Below, piece after piece: positions 12,001 through 17,338 of a stretch of DNA of 23,732 nucleotides (its first letter is position 1; every line of letters begins with the position of its first letter). Source of the DNA: a virus; the IMG/VR virus record IMGVR_UViG_3300010885_018503, positions 1-23,732 of that record, one strand, 5' to 3'. The notes under the pieces are model-generated. The model saw nothing but the letters and a program-made list of their open reading frames with translations. It was not told the origin of the DNA and ran no database searches. A program made the position numbers and the translations under genes.

Positions 12001-13382
12001 CCGTCAATGTTGTATCCTAGAGATCCTTCAATGGTCGAGAATACATCCTTAGTGAATGTGTCAACTAGATCAACGTCGTCTACTGCTTTAGTACCAAAAT
12101 TAAATAACTTTAAATTTGCTTCAAATTCAATAATAGGACGAACAGCTCGTGCTGTTTGATCCAATGATGGTGTTTTACCGTTAACTGTTGCGCTTTCTTC
12201 GATGACATCTTTATGAAACCATCGATTGTATCGTGCCCATGGGTTATGGTCTGCGCTGCCTCTATTAGAAAGAATATAATCAGTCTTACCAGCATATCCC
12301 TCAACGTCACTAAACGGCAATGTATCAAATGGAGTTGTATCAAATAATACTGCAACATTGCTTGTGAATGGAAACACTACTTCAAGCACTGCTTCGTTGA
12401 CTAGTGTGATTGCTGTACCTACACCTTCTACATAATAGTTTCCGGTAGCATATTTTTCAGGAATAACTGTTCCACCAAATGCCACTTTCATACCGTTGCT
12501 CAACGGTGTTCCGTCAGCTAATACATAGTATTTTTTGCCTAATATATTTTGTTCAACATCAATTACAGTATTGTCTTCTAATGAAAATACTTGGATTACC
12601 CCGCTCAATGCCAGATCAGTTTCACTCTGATAATATAATATGCTAGGAGAGTTAGGAGGTAGCGTTACAGTTATTGTGCCGTCAACAACTCCGTACTTGT
12701 CAATTTGTGGTATTACATATCTGTCAGATGTTCCCAGTGTTGGTAGTAATTTAATACTGAACGGGTTGCCGGGACTTTTGATTTTAAATTTATATGTTTG
12801 TCCTCGATATAATCTAAGTACAGGATTACGAGTTAATCCGTTAGGTGTGAACAAGTATTGATTTCCGTCACCTGCTGATTCAACCGTTACATTATATGTA
12901 CTGTCGATCTTTTGCTTTTGTCCATAGATTGTGATAAGGTCGGGACCATATGGCAACCAATAGTAGTTTTGAAAATTAACAAATTTATCCCAGTCGATAT
13001 GAGGATTCCAACTGTAAAATTCTTGAGAGTTTAATCTAGCATGATTTGAAGTATTGCTTCCAAATACCCCTAGCTGATTAATATAGTCAATATAATCTTT
13101 AAAATAAGTTGTATTACCTAGTGTATCATTGACAACAAAACTAGGTTCAAACTGATAATTCTGTCGTTCTACTGTCAGAGCATTGATAAACACATCGCTG
13201 CCAACTGTGGCTTTTGAACTTTTACGACCAATGTATCCGTTAATCTTTTTAACAGTACCAGGTTGTACTAGCTGATCAACAGTTGCTTGTAAAAACTTCT
13301 TGTTAGAATCAGTTTTATAAAAATTTGGAAGAAAGTTTGCGGCTACGCTGTTTGATCCAGACGGGTTGATACTATCAGCCAT
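1..13382 (-). CDS. giant modular virion structural protein (partial, C-terminus off the left edge)
   Basis: The frame is open for 4460 codons from ATG at 13382-13380 to the window edge; the C-terminus is not seen. The start overlaps the gp6 stop (TAATG), with GGAG (13393-13396) 10 nt upstream. It follows gp6, where T4 has gp7, but I see no clear gp7 similarity. Domains in order: an N-terminal part with NFQNYYWLPYGP (about residue 135), RYNRWFHKDVI (about 380) and RPHLCPWEMLGF (about 1135), wording I associate with large structural proteins of marine T4-like phages; three CBM5/12-like aromatic motifs (1444-1465, 1573-1598, 1755-1776); a likely seven-bladed FG-GAP propeller (about 2168-2785) holding a fourth such motif; GxGY repeats (3182-3600); an acidic patch (about 3777-3799); and small beta modules to the edge. 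No signal peptide or membrane segment is evident. Role inferred: peripheral baseplate or fibre protein contacting the host. The coding call is near certain; the function is not. Confidence 0.88.
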   Translation of the reverse strand, partial: MADSINPSGSNSVAANFLPNFYKTDSNKKFLQATVDQLVQPGTVKKINGYIGRKSSKATVGSDVFINALTVERQNYQFEPSFVVNDTLGNTTYFKDYIDYINQLGVFGSNTSNHARLNSQEFYSWNPHIDWDKFVNFQNYYWLPYGPDLITIYGQKQKIDSTYNVTVESAGDGNQYLFTPNGLTRNPVLRLYRGQTYKFKIKSPGNPFSIKLLPTLGTSDRYVIPQIDKYGVVDGTITVTLPPNSPSILYYQSETDLALSGVIQVFSLEDNTVIDVEQNILGKKYYVLADGTPLSNGMKVAFGGTVIPEKYATGNYYVEGVGTAITLVNEAVLEVVFPFTSNVAVLFDTTPFDTLPFSDVEGYAGKTDYILSNRGSADHNPWARYNRWFHKDVIEESATVNGKTPSLDQTARAVRPIIEFEANLKLFNFGTKAVDDVDLVDTFTKDVFSTIEGSLGYNIDGTALAPGHRVLFTADTDLLVKNKIYQVSFVNIETRRQIHLTEISSPSDNATVLVKQGLKNQSQTYWYSNKTKAWKLAQQKITVNQPPLFDIVDAASNSYGDISYYPGSTFVGTKLFSYKVSSTGTADAVLGFPLTYKNINNIGDIVFSFDLTTDTFDYKKNNLSVATVRADLGYLVSQDYIGNPIYINGWKTCEVANTQAAVRIYKNSSIKYDFNIDIFDDISKLSDLVVKVYINGVLLDNRYWSVVTNSFYKSVKLVNPLTDSQVLTIKAYASQPINNNGYYEIPLNFQNNPLNDYVTTFTLGEVKDHVSSIIENIPPALLALVPPDPDQHTPLTTVGNITTDPDYVNLRDLGSITQYGTKFVQHSGPGSLSTYHITSQTNNIVRSIEKAREDYNNFKKIVLTIAEKLGVDSTPAKQVDLILDKINKDKPTNLPYYFSDMVPYGSAVRTDIKVVDYRIKTYPLTNIFTLATLSNKAVGVYLNGVQLIHNSEYTFDQTGFVIIADKVQMANGNIITTYEYDNTDGSFVPETPTKLGIWPKYEPKIYLDTTLITPRMMIQGHDGSLTLAFGDYRDNIILELEKRIFNNIKVEYDPKIYDIFNVIPSYGHDQIYSRTEFDQTLAPSFYKWTSSINRDFSKPLSYDRTNSFTYNYKGHATPDGKDAPAYWRGIYTWMYNTDRPHLCPWEMLGFTIEPNWWQDTYGPAPYTCNNTILWTDISKGVVKQPGVPPTVLSQYIKPWLLAHLPVDESGVLISPLQSDVVSGIITPSTNNDFVFGDNSPVEAAWRRSSHYPFSILITSMLLTPSKTFGLVLDRSRIVRDLTGQLVYKETNRRIRPSDIVLPNISTSSARVQTAGIINYIVNYILSDSLKSYTSYKYDLLNLSAKLSYRIGAFSSKEKFNLLLDSKTPLSSGSIFVPQEDYDIVLNSSSPLKKITYSGILVTKLSDGYELKGYSLTQPYFNYYNHVQSGNPLNVGGISEGFSQWTANQQYAAGTIVKYNNVYYRVQVTHTDTGTFKASYFQALKSIPIIGGRTVISRKLWDRSESIRIPYGTKFDTIQEVYDVIIGYGEWLKDQGFVFDDYNPNLDAIANWETSGKEFLFWTTQNWSSGQDKWAEWTPGTPIVFDSILRYNGDYYKAIITAPGSAIFDQEDFIKLEGLSTVGSSVISLSPSAGKLTFNTKLCVIDDIRNAFNGYEIFKVDGTPLNSDFLQSYRKENYVTYSPQSNDGIYCATFYLVQKEQVVLLKNTTMFNDTIYNPPSGYKQDRIKVSGYVSENWYGGFDIPGFIFDQAIVDSWAAWKDYALGDIVKYKDFYYSAIHFLSGTEAFNISDWVKLDKQPKAQLLPNWNYKANQFTDFYNLDSDNFDINQQKVAQHLIGYQKRQYLENIIQDDVSEFKFYQGMIREKGTQNVLNKLFDVLSADGKESLNFYEEWAVRSGQYGASSGFENIEFILDESLFKNNPQGFELVNQIASTNYYDFIIRQAPASVYIKPLGYVSAPWPKLQNYNPYLRSAGYVRESDIAFTFKSIDEVLTADINLFNNGDYIWCTFEDTSWNVYEYTDLNLRVLEGELNAGVVYSIPNKTLTIKCEDLITLSVGTYIGLSGVTGLNGFYKITSIELNAFTVSATIPVWPLTPPTSALPTWTPASDLIVYALISRRTSSIDTIDTAASRSLSPGELLWTDDSGTGKWASWIYNPVYSEVDIKNSLPITELKYGKTLAISKSGNVVAILNGLAETIIYQRSGLAWVQQQVLSKPFIAKEVSGFDPNPTARVGDAASFSPDGAWFAIGSPLVSYASTKLVGVWSNSVTYAVDDIVSIGNVYYQTLQSGVVGINPTSNNIVWELLPYLKTDAFGTNTNRTLHGAVSLYKRNPNGLYDPVDTILSPLFQTNERFGSSLVFGDNELYVSALGYDTNRGRVYKLNYTTIERVSTMYNSVGSEFGILAVTSTAGVQSNMSVIGTGFKSGQTVAYTLTKLFFAIGDSISAVKVGMYVSGTNVTFPTQVYSIYYDLTSTYRGYVVVQAEQDLSNILNVTFSDTTTSLTRTVVQVTPMNTVLLSGSPDSEPSGIIKFVTISWAHDLSKIYAGETNQSNFGNAISLSTDTTVLSISASAGSVAGKVYIYKKSAGTFSTIPTQTLVGIDYNFGQAVSLSDSGEYLAISDDLTDGTSIIQQGRVSVYKSNGSTYSLYQNLVNYQPQINGRFGSEMSFMNDSKTLVVYSTHGDTDVELTFNYDQVLHPTISGNATTFDKKSTNFVTTNTDTGRVDIYDRYSSNWVFSETLSADTRTASGYGSAIAVGNNSVFVGAPFTIDQGLRSGKVYNYIKNTNTYSWTIKDIEIDKPDPYKIKQVFLYNKTTDQLLKKLDVIDPLQGKIPGIAAEEIKYSTFYDPAIYSVGTDVTVDDNAQWTTDQVGALWWDLRTAKFIESYDSSISYRNSTWNTLAHGASIDIYEWVSTTLLPAEWDKRTDTEVGLAQGISGVSLYGNTAYSVKKKYDTISQTFKNTYCYWVKNKKIVPNVVGRHISAAEVSNLIANPRGQGYTYIAITGLNSFSLVNTKSLLTDTDTVLSVEYWTIDKTDQNIHSQWKLINSSTSTTIPKNIEKKWFDSLCGKDDYDRVVPDINLPIKLRYGIENRPRQGMFINRIEALKQVVEKANAVLLKNQIVENRDISALSSSEDYPSLISGKYDTTADTAAELVYANVGGFKRPILSPTIIDGKITGIVITYSGQGYVSAPYIDVFGSGADAKIRTIISTDGLGKIIGATILNAGSGYDNSTLVLVRDYSVLVYQDENASNNWSIYSYDPVGLLWSRIRTKTYNTADYWSKVDWYASGYSSFTAADYSVNTYSGLSQISDSVAIGKLVIVRYSGTSGWQLLVKYANSVSIDWTQSYKIVGIEKGTIQLNSDLYSFSGTPVGYDASTYDGTMFDTVASNELRIILTALRDNIFIDDLSSAYLDLFFVSIRYIFTEQLYIDWVFKTSFIKAKHNVGELKQPVTYRNDNLSNFEDYVNEVKPYRTNIREYISSYDKIDTSQTSITDFDLPSAYENKIISSILTSISNNTINVADPIVTTYPWKHWLDNIGYTVTSIELVSAGSGYISEPKVIISNGAGTGATATALVSNGSVSRIILLTNGKRYLSAPTITFAGGLAADGISARAVAIIGTSSESIIGNNVVRSNLIKIKFDRITQSYFITTLQQTEIKTGASGLYQFTLTWAPDIRIGTSSVTINGALVLRDLYKLKIIQSTTKGYTSYSGLLEFTTAPAVGSVISITYLKDWSLLNAADRIQYYYNPRSGDLGKDLSQLMTGIDYGGVIVDGLNFDLSTGWDSNGYGTDSWDEFDDGFDDYITVVPANTHSFTLPYVPATTAVLNVYYIKNIVNTYTSNGTQTQYKYNITNTRPIVTASFSVTSTGVVTKTTGSGNSGTSLKVLDTTGIVVGMGIIGAGFNSLHIVKEIVNSTTLRINKAPISAIGPTLDFVNNSAGSSTILVSNTSSLRLGDIVTSTAVNAFNSNAKIKTIVNSTTLILDQILIANIPNNSAITFSRVLVTPIDLTVYATGTITLATPLASGTVLSIEGPATSIRIDDPFFGTVNQTNNAAVMLSPTGTGLTSTFVIPNTFVVNNKDEFIWRKSTSDGSVAPQVDYDSAISGGDTSKTITGAFATATGLAADDIILDGDGFVTPTSSPAPEEVVPGQVVDSVAIKVYDQPNSGSASVKIDNYISNGTQSSFVISQTPNSPRAVIVKIGNTIKTYATDYTVDYKTKTIKFVVVPTAGQTVSIFSIGFSGKNILDLDNTTGNGTTVEFITKAPWLAEITSLIYLNGKAVIAQLFKTDTTYESPNRVGIRFSTAPAIGDLINYIIVSGTQQTFAVTATEKIIPTVSATTFPLTYPIGNSLPNEASIIVRVDQTILPGPSNTYYTIGSNKLNYSIGASTFTPGSLNSSDITVLADSKLLKVGADYSVDLNGITVKINKRVYNLNKGKQLVIIVSADAGYIYYPPTQNTITLSTGKT
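1440..1680 (-). repeat. tandem duplicated module marked by IVNSTTL in the giant protein
   Basis: EIVNSTTLRINKAPI (I3906) and TIVNSTTLILDQILI (I3969) are 63 residues apart. Each is preceded by a Gly-rich strand-turn stretch: GTSLKVLDTTGIVVGMGIIG for the first and GSSTILVSNTSSLRLGDIV for the second. The two DNA copies are not identical, so this is an old duplication kept at protein level. Confidence 0.6.
2550..3839 (-). repeat. GxGYxxxPxI protein repeats (four copies) in the giant protein
   Basis: Four copies of a short beta repeat occur: GQGYVSAPYIDVFGSG (G3182), GSGYDNSTLVLV (G3223, degenerate), GSGYISEPKVIISNGAGTG (G3547) and NGKRYLSAPTITFAGG (Y3589). They fall in two pairs, each about 40 residues from first to second copy, with about 320 residues between pairs. 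Such G-x-G-Y-x-x-x-P repeats recur in phage tail and fibre proteins; their function is not known to me. Confidence 0.6.
5028..6881 (-). other. FG-GAP beta-propeller domain inside the giant protein (about residues 2168-2785)
   Basis: Seven segments begin with an aromatic-Gly or related turn followed by a beta-strand pattern: KYGKTLAISKSG (Y2173), GDAASFSPDGAWFAIGSP (G2232), RFGSSLVFGDNELYVSA (F2351), NFGNAISLSTDTTVLSIS (F2550), NFGQAVSLSDSGEYLAIS (F2601), RFGSEMSFMNDSKTLVVY (F2659) and GYGSAIAVGNNSVFVGAP (Y2747). Several are closed by GRVYKL, GKVYIYKK, GRVSVYKS or GKVYNYIK strands. Seven repeats fit the seven-bladed integrin-alpha type propeller. An unrelated stretch of roughly 160 residues separates the third and fourth repeats, and a CBM-like motif sits between the second and third. 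FG-GAP propellers usually mediate ligand or surface binding; that role here is inference. Confidence 0.75.
6530..6605 (-). other. CBM5/12-like aromatic motif 4, within the propeller region
   Basis: Residues about 2262-2281 read WSNSVTYAVDDIVSIGNVYY. W2262, Y2268, D2272, V2274 and the YY pair follow the same pattern as the other three motifs, with Asp in place of the usual Gly before the D. It lies between the second and third FG-GAP repeats. Confidence 0.45.
8049..8126 (-). other. CBM5/12-like aromatic motif 3 in the giant protein
   Basis: Residues about 1755-1776 read WAAWKDYALGDIVKYKDFYY, then SA. This is the best match of the four to the W-x(n)-Y-x-x-G-D-x-V-x-Y-x-x-x-YY carbohydrate-binding pattern, with W1758, Y1761, G1764, D1765 and Y1773-Y1774 in place. 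Confidence 0.55.
8589..8672 (-). other. CBM5/12-like aromatic motif 2 in the giant protein
   Basis: Residues about 1573-1598 include WAEWTPGTPIVFDSILRYNG and DYYKAI. The two Trp residues, the hydrophobic strand ending in RYNG and the YY pair align with motifs 1 and 3. It is the most divergent of the first three because the Y-x-x-G turn is replaced by PGTPIVF. Confidence 0.4.
8985..9059 (-). other. CBM5/12-like aromatic motif 1 in the giant protein
   Basis: Residues about 1444-1465 read QWTANQQYAAGTIVKYNNVY followed by YRV. The arrangement W, then Y-x-x-G-x-x-V-x-Y, then a YY pair matches the short chitin/carbohydrate-binding module pattern (CBM5/12, ChtBD3). Ligand binding is inferred from the pattern only. 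Confidence 0.5.
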
Positions 13383-16300
13383 TATTTAGATGCTCCATAT
13401 GACGAACTAGTTATTACTTGTGTTGACGAGGCTGTTGACAACGCTGATCCAGTAACTGATTTAATGTTTCCTGATGTTATTCCTGAAATAATTTCAATAT
13501 CAGATACAGTGGCGCCGTTGATGAATAGCTGATTACTTGGACATTTTATTTCAAATAGTCCTCCAAAGTAAACACCGCTTTCTCTTGGAACAACAATAAA
13601 ATTTGTAACGTCAGGAGATAACTGGGTCATAATATATGTCGACAATTCAGAGAAATAAAAGGTGTCGCCAAAGTCCCAGTTGTCTAAACTAAAAAATTGA
13701 TTAATTGCAGTTATAGTTCTTGCTTTAATATCATTATCGGAAACCACACTATTAGAATTTTTAGTAATTTTAAATATAGCTTGTAGATTTGTACTAGCAG
13801 TTGCTCCAAATAATATTCTATAGCTAACTGGATGATATATAATTTCATCGCTAATTGATTTAATTAAATTCAATGAAGGTGCAATAGTATCATGTAATTG
13901 ATCAGAACTCGGTGGTAACGGCTCTGATATTGCGGCACCATTTAACCATTGTCTAAATTGTGTGTCATAATTTTTTGTTAGGACATAAATGTCAATTATA
14001 TTACTTACTCCCGGATCAATTCTTGATTCATAATCTGCGCTATGTGTATATTGAAATTTTAAGTTGTCCCTGCCGACATATACTTTATAATCTAAATTAG
14101 GAACAAGTTGGCCTAATTTTAAATTTAACTTCTTAACAACATTTGATGTAACAAAATAAAAATATTGGCCGTCTGCATACTGAGTTAACGATCCAGTGTC
14201 TGATTCTTTTTGCTTAATAATTACAGTATTATTAGAATTATCCATGTATTGATAATCTTCCTGCCCAACAGATATCGAATATTTTTCTTGAATAATATAT
14301 TTTGTAAGAGGCAATGTTAACGGATCTACAATATCTAAAAACAATTGCGGATTATCAACTACTCCGTTATTATCAGAATCAGCAAATGACACTGCTATTT
14401 TTTTATTATCTATATAACCGTCAATTCCGTTAATTTCAGAAACTACATCCCAATCTAAATCATAGGTAAATGCAGATGTATTATCAGGTTGAGTATTAAC
14501 ACTTAATATTTTAATTTTATCGCTAACTACAGTGTTTGATGTAACATCATAGATCTTTTCATTTGTATCAAAATAAAATCTAACTTGTGAATTGCTTTCA
14601 AAAACATACTGTAACTGTCGAGTAGTAACAGTATAGAATTCGTTATCAGTTGTGAATAATAATATCCAACTAGAATCTAATCCAAGGTTTGATGTGTTAC
14701 CTTGATTAGTCAAACTAAAATTACTAGAGATATCTAAGTTAGATTCAAAAATAATTTGCCATGACTGCAATGTAGTATCATATCGTAACCCGAATGGTTT
14801 ATTAGCAAATACTAAATCAATTATAGTTGTAATAAGTGTTGTATCAATTGAGGTAGATAGTTTTGGAATAATTTGAGATACTATAGCAGTTGATGGTACT
14901 ACCCTATTTAGGACGATTGCTCCTTGTGGAGCTACTGCTGTGCCGTCGCCTGTAACAGATACCACTTCAGCCCATATATAAGTTATGCCGCCGGCAGGAA
15001 CTATTCCGCTAGCAGGTATTGATGTTACTATATTCTTTTTCTTGGTATCAAAATATTTGCCTGCTGGCGCGGTAAATCTAACTAGCGACTGTGGCACCAA
15101 GTATGTTAGATCGTTAGTGGCGGCTGTTCCTACCTTGTACGGGGCACTTGAAGATGAGCCGAGATAACCTGTAGATGAGCTAGAGTCACTTGAAATACTA
15201 AACCAAGAAAATATCAAGCTAGGATTTGTTACTTTGGTATAATTTGCATAATAAAAATTTCTTAAATCAGGTTTTTTAAGAATTGGAAATATAGTATTAT
15301 AGATAACACCCTCAATGTCTGTTCTAGTAGCATACTTAAATCGTGTATCAAAGCTGTAAGAGTTTTGATACAATATACCATCATCTGCAAACAAGTTTGT
15401 TGAGCTGTATTTGCCTGTTGGATCAGCTAGGTCAAAATATCTACTAATACCACTACTAGCTCTATTGATTGCTTTAACTTTTGCAACTTCTTGTGTTACA
15501 GACAACGGACTAATGTTATAATCCTCGCCAGTGATCATGCGATTTTGCGTATAGTATGTTTGTGGTGCATTGGTTTTAACATCTGCATTGGTTTCAGAAA
15601 GACTAGCATTTGACACAGAAGTGACTAGGTTTAATGAGATTGTTATTGTCTCAGGTGATCCTGTTACAGAAGTATATGGAATTGTTATTGATACGTTTCG
15701 AACATCTGCAGGGTTAATGGTATAATTTAATCCGTTGCTCACTCTGTAATAAGTTCTAAATGTACCTAACGGGAGAGTTCCAAAGGTACCGTCGCTAAAA
15801 CTCAAGCTAATTGCATCGCCGGCTCTTGTGATAACACTATAGATATTTTTAATGTTTTTGCTGATGCTATTATAGATAATATTATTACCAGTAACTGACG
15901 AAACTTGTGTCCATGCCTCGGACTCAAGACCTTTTTGGTCAAGTCTATATAACCAAACATCATTATTATTAATATTCTGAGCATCTATATCTATTGATTC
16001 GTTACTAGTAGGTTGATCGATGACGAAAGATCCAACATTCAATGTGCCTTCTGTAAAATTAAAGAAAAATCCAGTACCGCTACTGCCTGCACCGTGGCCG
16101 TCATCTCTGTATATACAAGCCGGGTGGTTACCTATTTTAGGTGCCTCTTCGTATATAAATGACTTTCCACTAAATGTTGTACTAGTGATTTCAAAATTCA
16201 TCTGACGGCCTGACACCATCTTAGTAAACGAATAGATCGGTAGATCAGTATTGCTGCCGCTAAATCGATATTGTCCTGTAGGAATACCGTAGATTGTTGC

Positions 16301-16828
16301 TTTGGCACTAGGGTTACCAAATTGTTGTGATGCAGGGAGTGCCGCATTCATAACTTTGATAAACTGGTCGTTCCAGTTAGTATTACTTGGGTCATTCCAT
16401 GCAATTACCTGACCTGCTAGATTGCGGCCGTTGCTGTCAACTACTGTTTCTGTAGTTTGAATTGTATTAAACTTTAGCAATCCTTGTCCGGCAATATTGC
16501 GTTTAGCGTTGTAACTGATCAATCGTGCTAGGCGTAGTACACTATCACGGCGTTCGGCCAGTTCCAAAAAGTTTTCACGAGCATTTAAATCAACGCGGAA
16601 AGCTATGCTTTGGCCTAGGAACGCAATAAGGTCAATTAGGGCAAGGTATTCACTAGATTCAATGTAATCGTTAAAATCTTCAGGATAATTAGTACGCAGA
16701 TACTCAATCATAGTTCTGCGTAAATTTTCAAAGTCGTAACTTTGGAAATCTGCATTGCGGAAACTTTGATATATTTTCTTCCAATCCTGATTAATTAACA
16801 GGTTGTTTTGTCTATCCGTTGAACTCAT
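13382..16828 (-). CDS. 6: baseplate wedge subunit gp6
   Basis: gp6 forms the ring-linking wedge of the T4 baseplate. The N-terminal 130 residues carry DLIAFLGQSIAFRVDLNARE followed by NFLELAERRDSVLRLARL, typical of gp6/baseplate J-like proteins. RMITGEDYN (M431) marks the central region, and the C-terminus has NWDFGDTFYFSEL (about 1050) and INGATVSDIEIISGITSG. At 1148 residues it is far longer than T4 gp6 (660), with extra sequence mostly in the centre, including a calcium-loop-like DSDNNGVVD (817-825). ATG was chosen because AGGA (16835-16838) lies 6 nt upstream. A 51-nt spacer with a late-promoter-like box separates it from gp25, so it may have its own late transcript. Its stop overlaps the giant gene start by one base, suggesting coupled translation. 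Confidence 0.93.
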   Translation of the reverse strand: MSSTDRQNNLLINQDWKKIYQSFRNADFQSYDFENLRRTMIEYLRTNYPEDFNDYIESSEYLALIDLIAFLGQSIAFRVDLNARENFLELAERRDSVLRLARLISYNAKRNIAGQGLLKFNTIQTTETVVDSNGRNLAGQVIAWNDPSNTNWNDQFIKVMNAALPASQQFGNPSAKATIYGIPTGQYRFSGSNTDLPIYSFTKMVSGRQMNFEITSTTFSGKSFIYEEAPKIGNHPACIYRDDGHGAGSSGTGFFFNFTEGTLNVGSFVIDQPTSNESIDIDAQNINNNDVWLYRLDQKGLESEAWTQVSSVTGNNIIYNSISKNIKNIYSVITRAGDAISLSFSDGTFGTLPLGTFRTYYRVSNGLNYTINPADVRNVSITIPYTSVTGSPETITISLNLVTSVSNASLSETNADVKTNAPQTYYTQNRMITGEDYNISPLSVTQEVAKVKAINRASSGISRYFDLADPTGKYSSTNLFADDGILYQNSYSFDTRFKYATRTDIEGVIYNTIFPILKKPDLRNFYYANYTKVTNPSLIFSWFSISSDSSSSTGYLGSSSSAPYKVGTAATNDLTYLVPQSLVRFTAPAGKYFDTKKKNIVTSIPASGIVPAGGITYIWAEVVSVTGDGTAVAPQGAIVLNRVVPSTAIVSQIIPKLSTSIDTTLITTIIDLVFANKPFGLRYDTTLQSWQIIFESNLDISSNFSLTNQGNTSNLGLDSSWILLFTTDNEFYTVTTRQLQYVFESNSQVRFYFDTNEKIYDVTSNTVVSDKIKILSVNTQPDNTSAFTYDLDWDVVSEINGIDGYIDNKKIAVSFADSDNNGVVDNPQLFLDIVDPLTLPLTKYIIQEKYSISVGQEDYQYMDNSNNTVIIKQKESDTGSLTQYADGQYFYFVTSNVVKKLNLKLGQLVPNLDYKVYVGRDNLKFQYTHSADYESRIDPGVSNIIDIYVLTKNYDTQFRQWLNGAAISEPLPPSSDQLHDTIAPSLNLIKSISDEIIYHPVSYRILFGATASTNLQAIFKITKNSNSVVSDNDIKARTITAINQFFSLDNWDFGDTFYFSELSTYIMTQLSPDVTNFIVVPRESGVYFGGLFEIKCPSNQLFINGATVSDIEIISGITSGNIKSVTGSALSTASSTQVITSSSYGASK
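14354..14380 (-). other. calcium-binding-loop-like motif within gp6
   Basis: Residues 817-825 read DSDNNGVVD. Acidic or Asn side chains sit at positions 1, 3, 5 and 9 with Gly at 6, the spacing of Dx(D/N)xDG EF-hand or thrombospondin-type-3 loops. It sits in the central expansion absent from the shorter T4 gp6. A single loop is seen, so metal binding is only a possibility. Confidence 0.35.
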
Positions 16829-16847
16829 GATCTATCCTAGTGTACAG

Positions 16848-16855
16848 TATTTATT
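16848..16855 (-). promoter_or_regulatory. late-promoter-like box upstream of gp6
   Basis: The minus strand reads AATAAATA, one base from the T4 late promoter TATAAATA and matching the relaxed NATAAATA form reported for cyanophages. It ends 19 nt before the gp6 ATG. Initiation about 6 nt downstream would give a short leader containing the AGGA ribosome site. It lies in the only real intergenic gap of the structural cluster. Confidence 0.5.
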
Positions 16856-16869
16856 GAATAAAATTATAT

Positions 16870-16885
16870 GCGTAGTTAATTACGC
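16870..16885. other. short inverted repeat at the gp25 stop codon
   Basis: GCGTA and TACGC form a 5-bp stem around a 6-nt loop that includes the gp25 stop. It has no following T-run and is too weak for a convincing intrinsic terminator. It is noted because it sits between gp25 and the late-like box of gp6. Confidence 0.25.
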
Positions 16886-17329
16886 TACTAACAGGCCGTT
16901 GTCTTGGTCAAATCGTAATTGTATTTTTTGTTGCACATTATAGATTACATATGTTAGTGTAAATTCAATTTGTATTCCCTGGTCGTACGATGTGACTATA
17001 ACACTTTCTGCTTGAACTCTAGGATCATAGTTAACAATCTCATTAACATTTTGCAAGATAAGATCTTTAATGTGGCCTGTTAGTGGTTCAAACAGCAGAT
17101 CCCATATGATTGTTCCAAACTCGGGTTGCATAAGACGTTCGCCCTGACGGGTATAAAAGTGATTTAATAAATCTTGCTTAATCAGTTCATAGTCGTACAG
17201 GGCAAAGTTTTCTGTTGCTGTGCTAACAGTACTAAATCCACGATACATTTTAGTCGGAGATTGCTTAGTCGACTTAGTAGTGTTTGATGGTATTTTAATC
17301 TTTTTATATAAATTGGAATTTGATGCCAT
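16880..17329 (-). CDS. 25: baseplate wedge subunit gp25
   Basis: The 149-residue protein matches the gp25 family (GPW_gp25, related to type VI secretion TssE) and is close to the T4 length of 132. The core reads HFYTRQGERLMQPEFGTIIW (58-77), then DLLFEPLT, and the second half forms the expected beta hairpin (IQIEFTLTYVIYNVQQKIQL). At 102-104, DPR takes the place of the EPR motif described in the gp25/TssE family, a conservative change. The first 30 residues are Lys/Ser/Thr-rich and probably flexible. In the baseplate it joins the wedge core with gp6 and gp53. The start follows AAGGA (17336-17340) by 6 nt; that site overlaps the gp5 stop, and the gap to gp5 is 9 nt. Confidence 0.93.
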   Translation of the reverse strand: MASNSNLYKKIKIPSNTTKSTKQSPTKMYRGFSTVSTATENFALYDYELIKQDLLNHFYTRQGERLMQPEFGTIIWDLLFEPLTGHIKDLILQNVNEIVNYDPRVQAESVIVTSYDQGIQIEFTLTYVIYNVQQKIQLRFDQDNGLLVA

Positions 17330-17338
17330 ATGTTATCC

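Noticed and set aside
1-13382. Assigning the giant protein as gp7 or a tail fibre
   Set aside because: Position suggests gp7, and content suggests an adhesin or fibre role, but I see no clear gp7 motif and no fibre-specific C-terminus because the end is missing.
13382-13389. CTAAATA late-like box at the gp6/giant gene junction
   Set aside because: It abuts and overlaps the giant gene start codon, so a transcript from it would begin inside the gene and lack the start; probably chance in AT-rich sequence.
16870-16885. Intrinsic terminator after gp25
   Set aside because: The stem is only 5 bp, the loop is AT-rich and there is no T-run, so it is listed only as a short inverted repeat.
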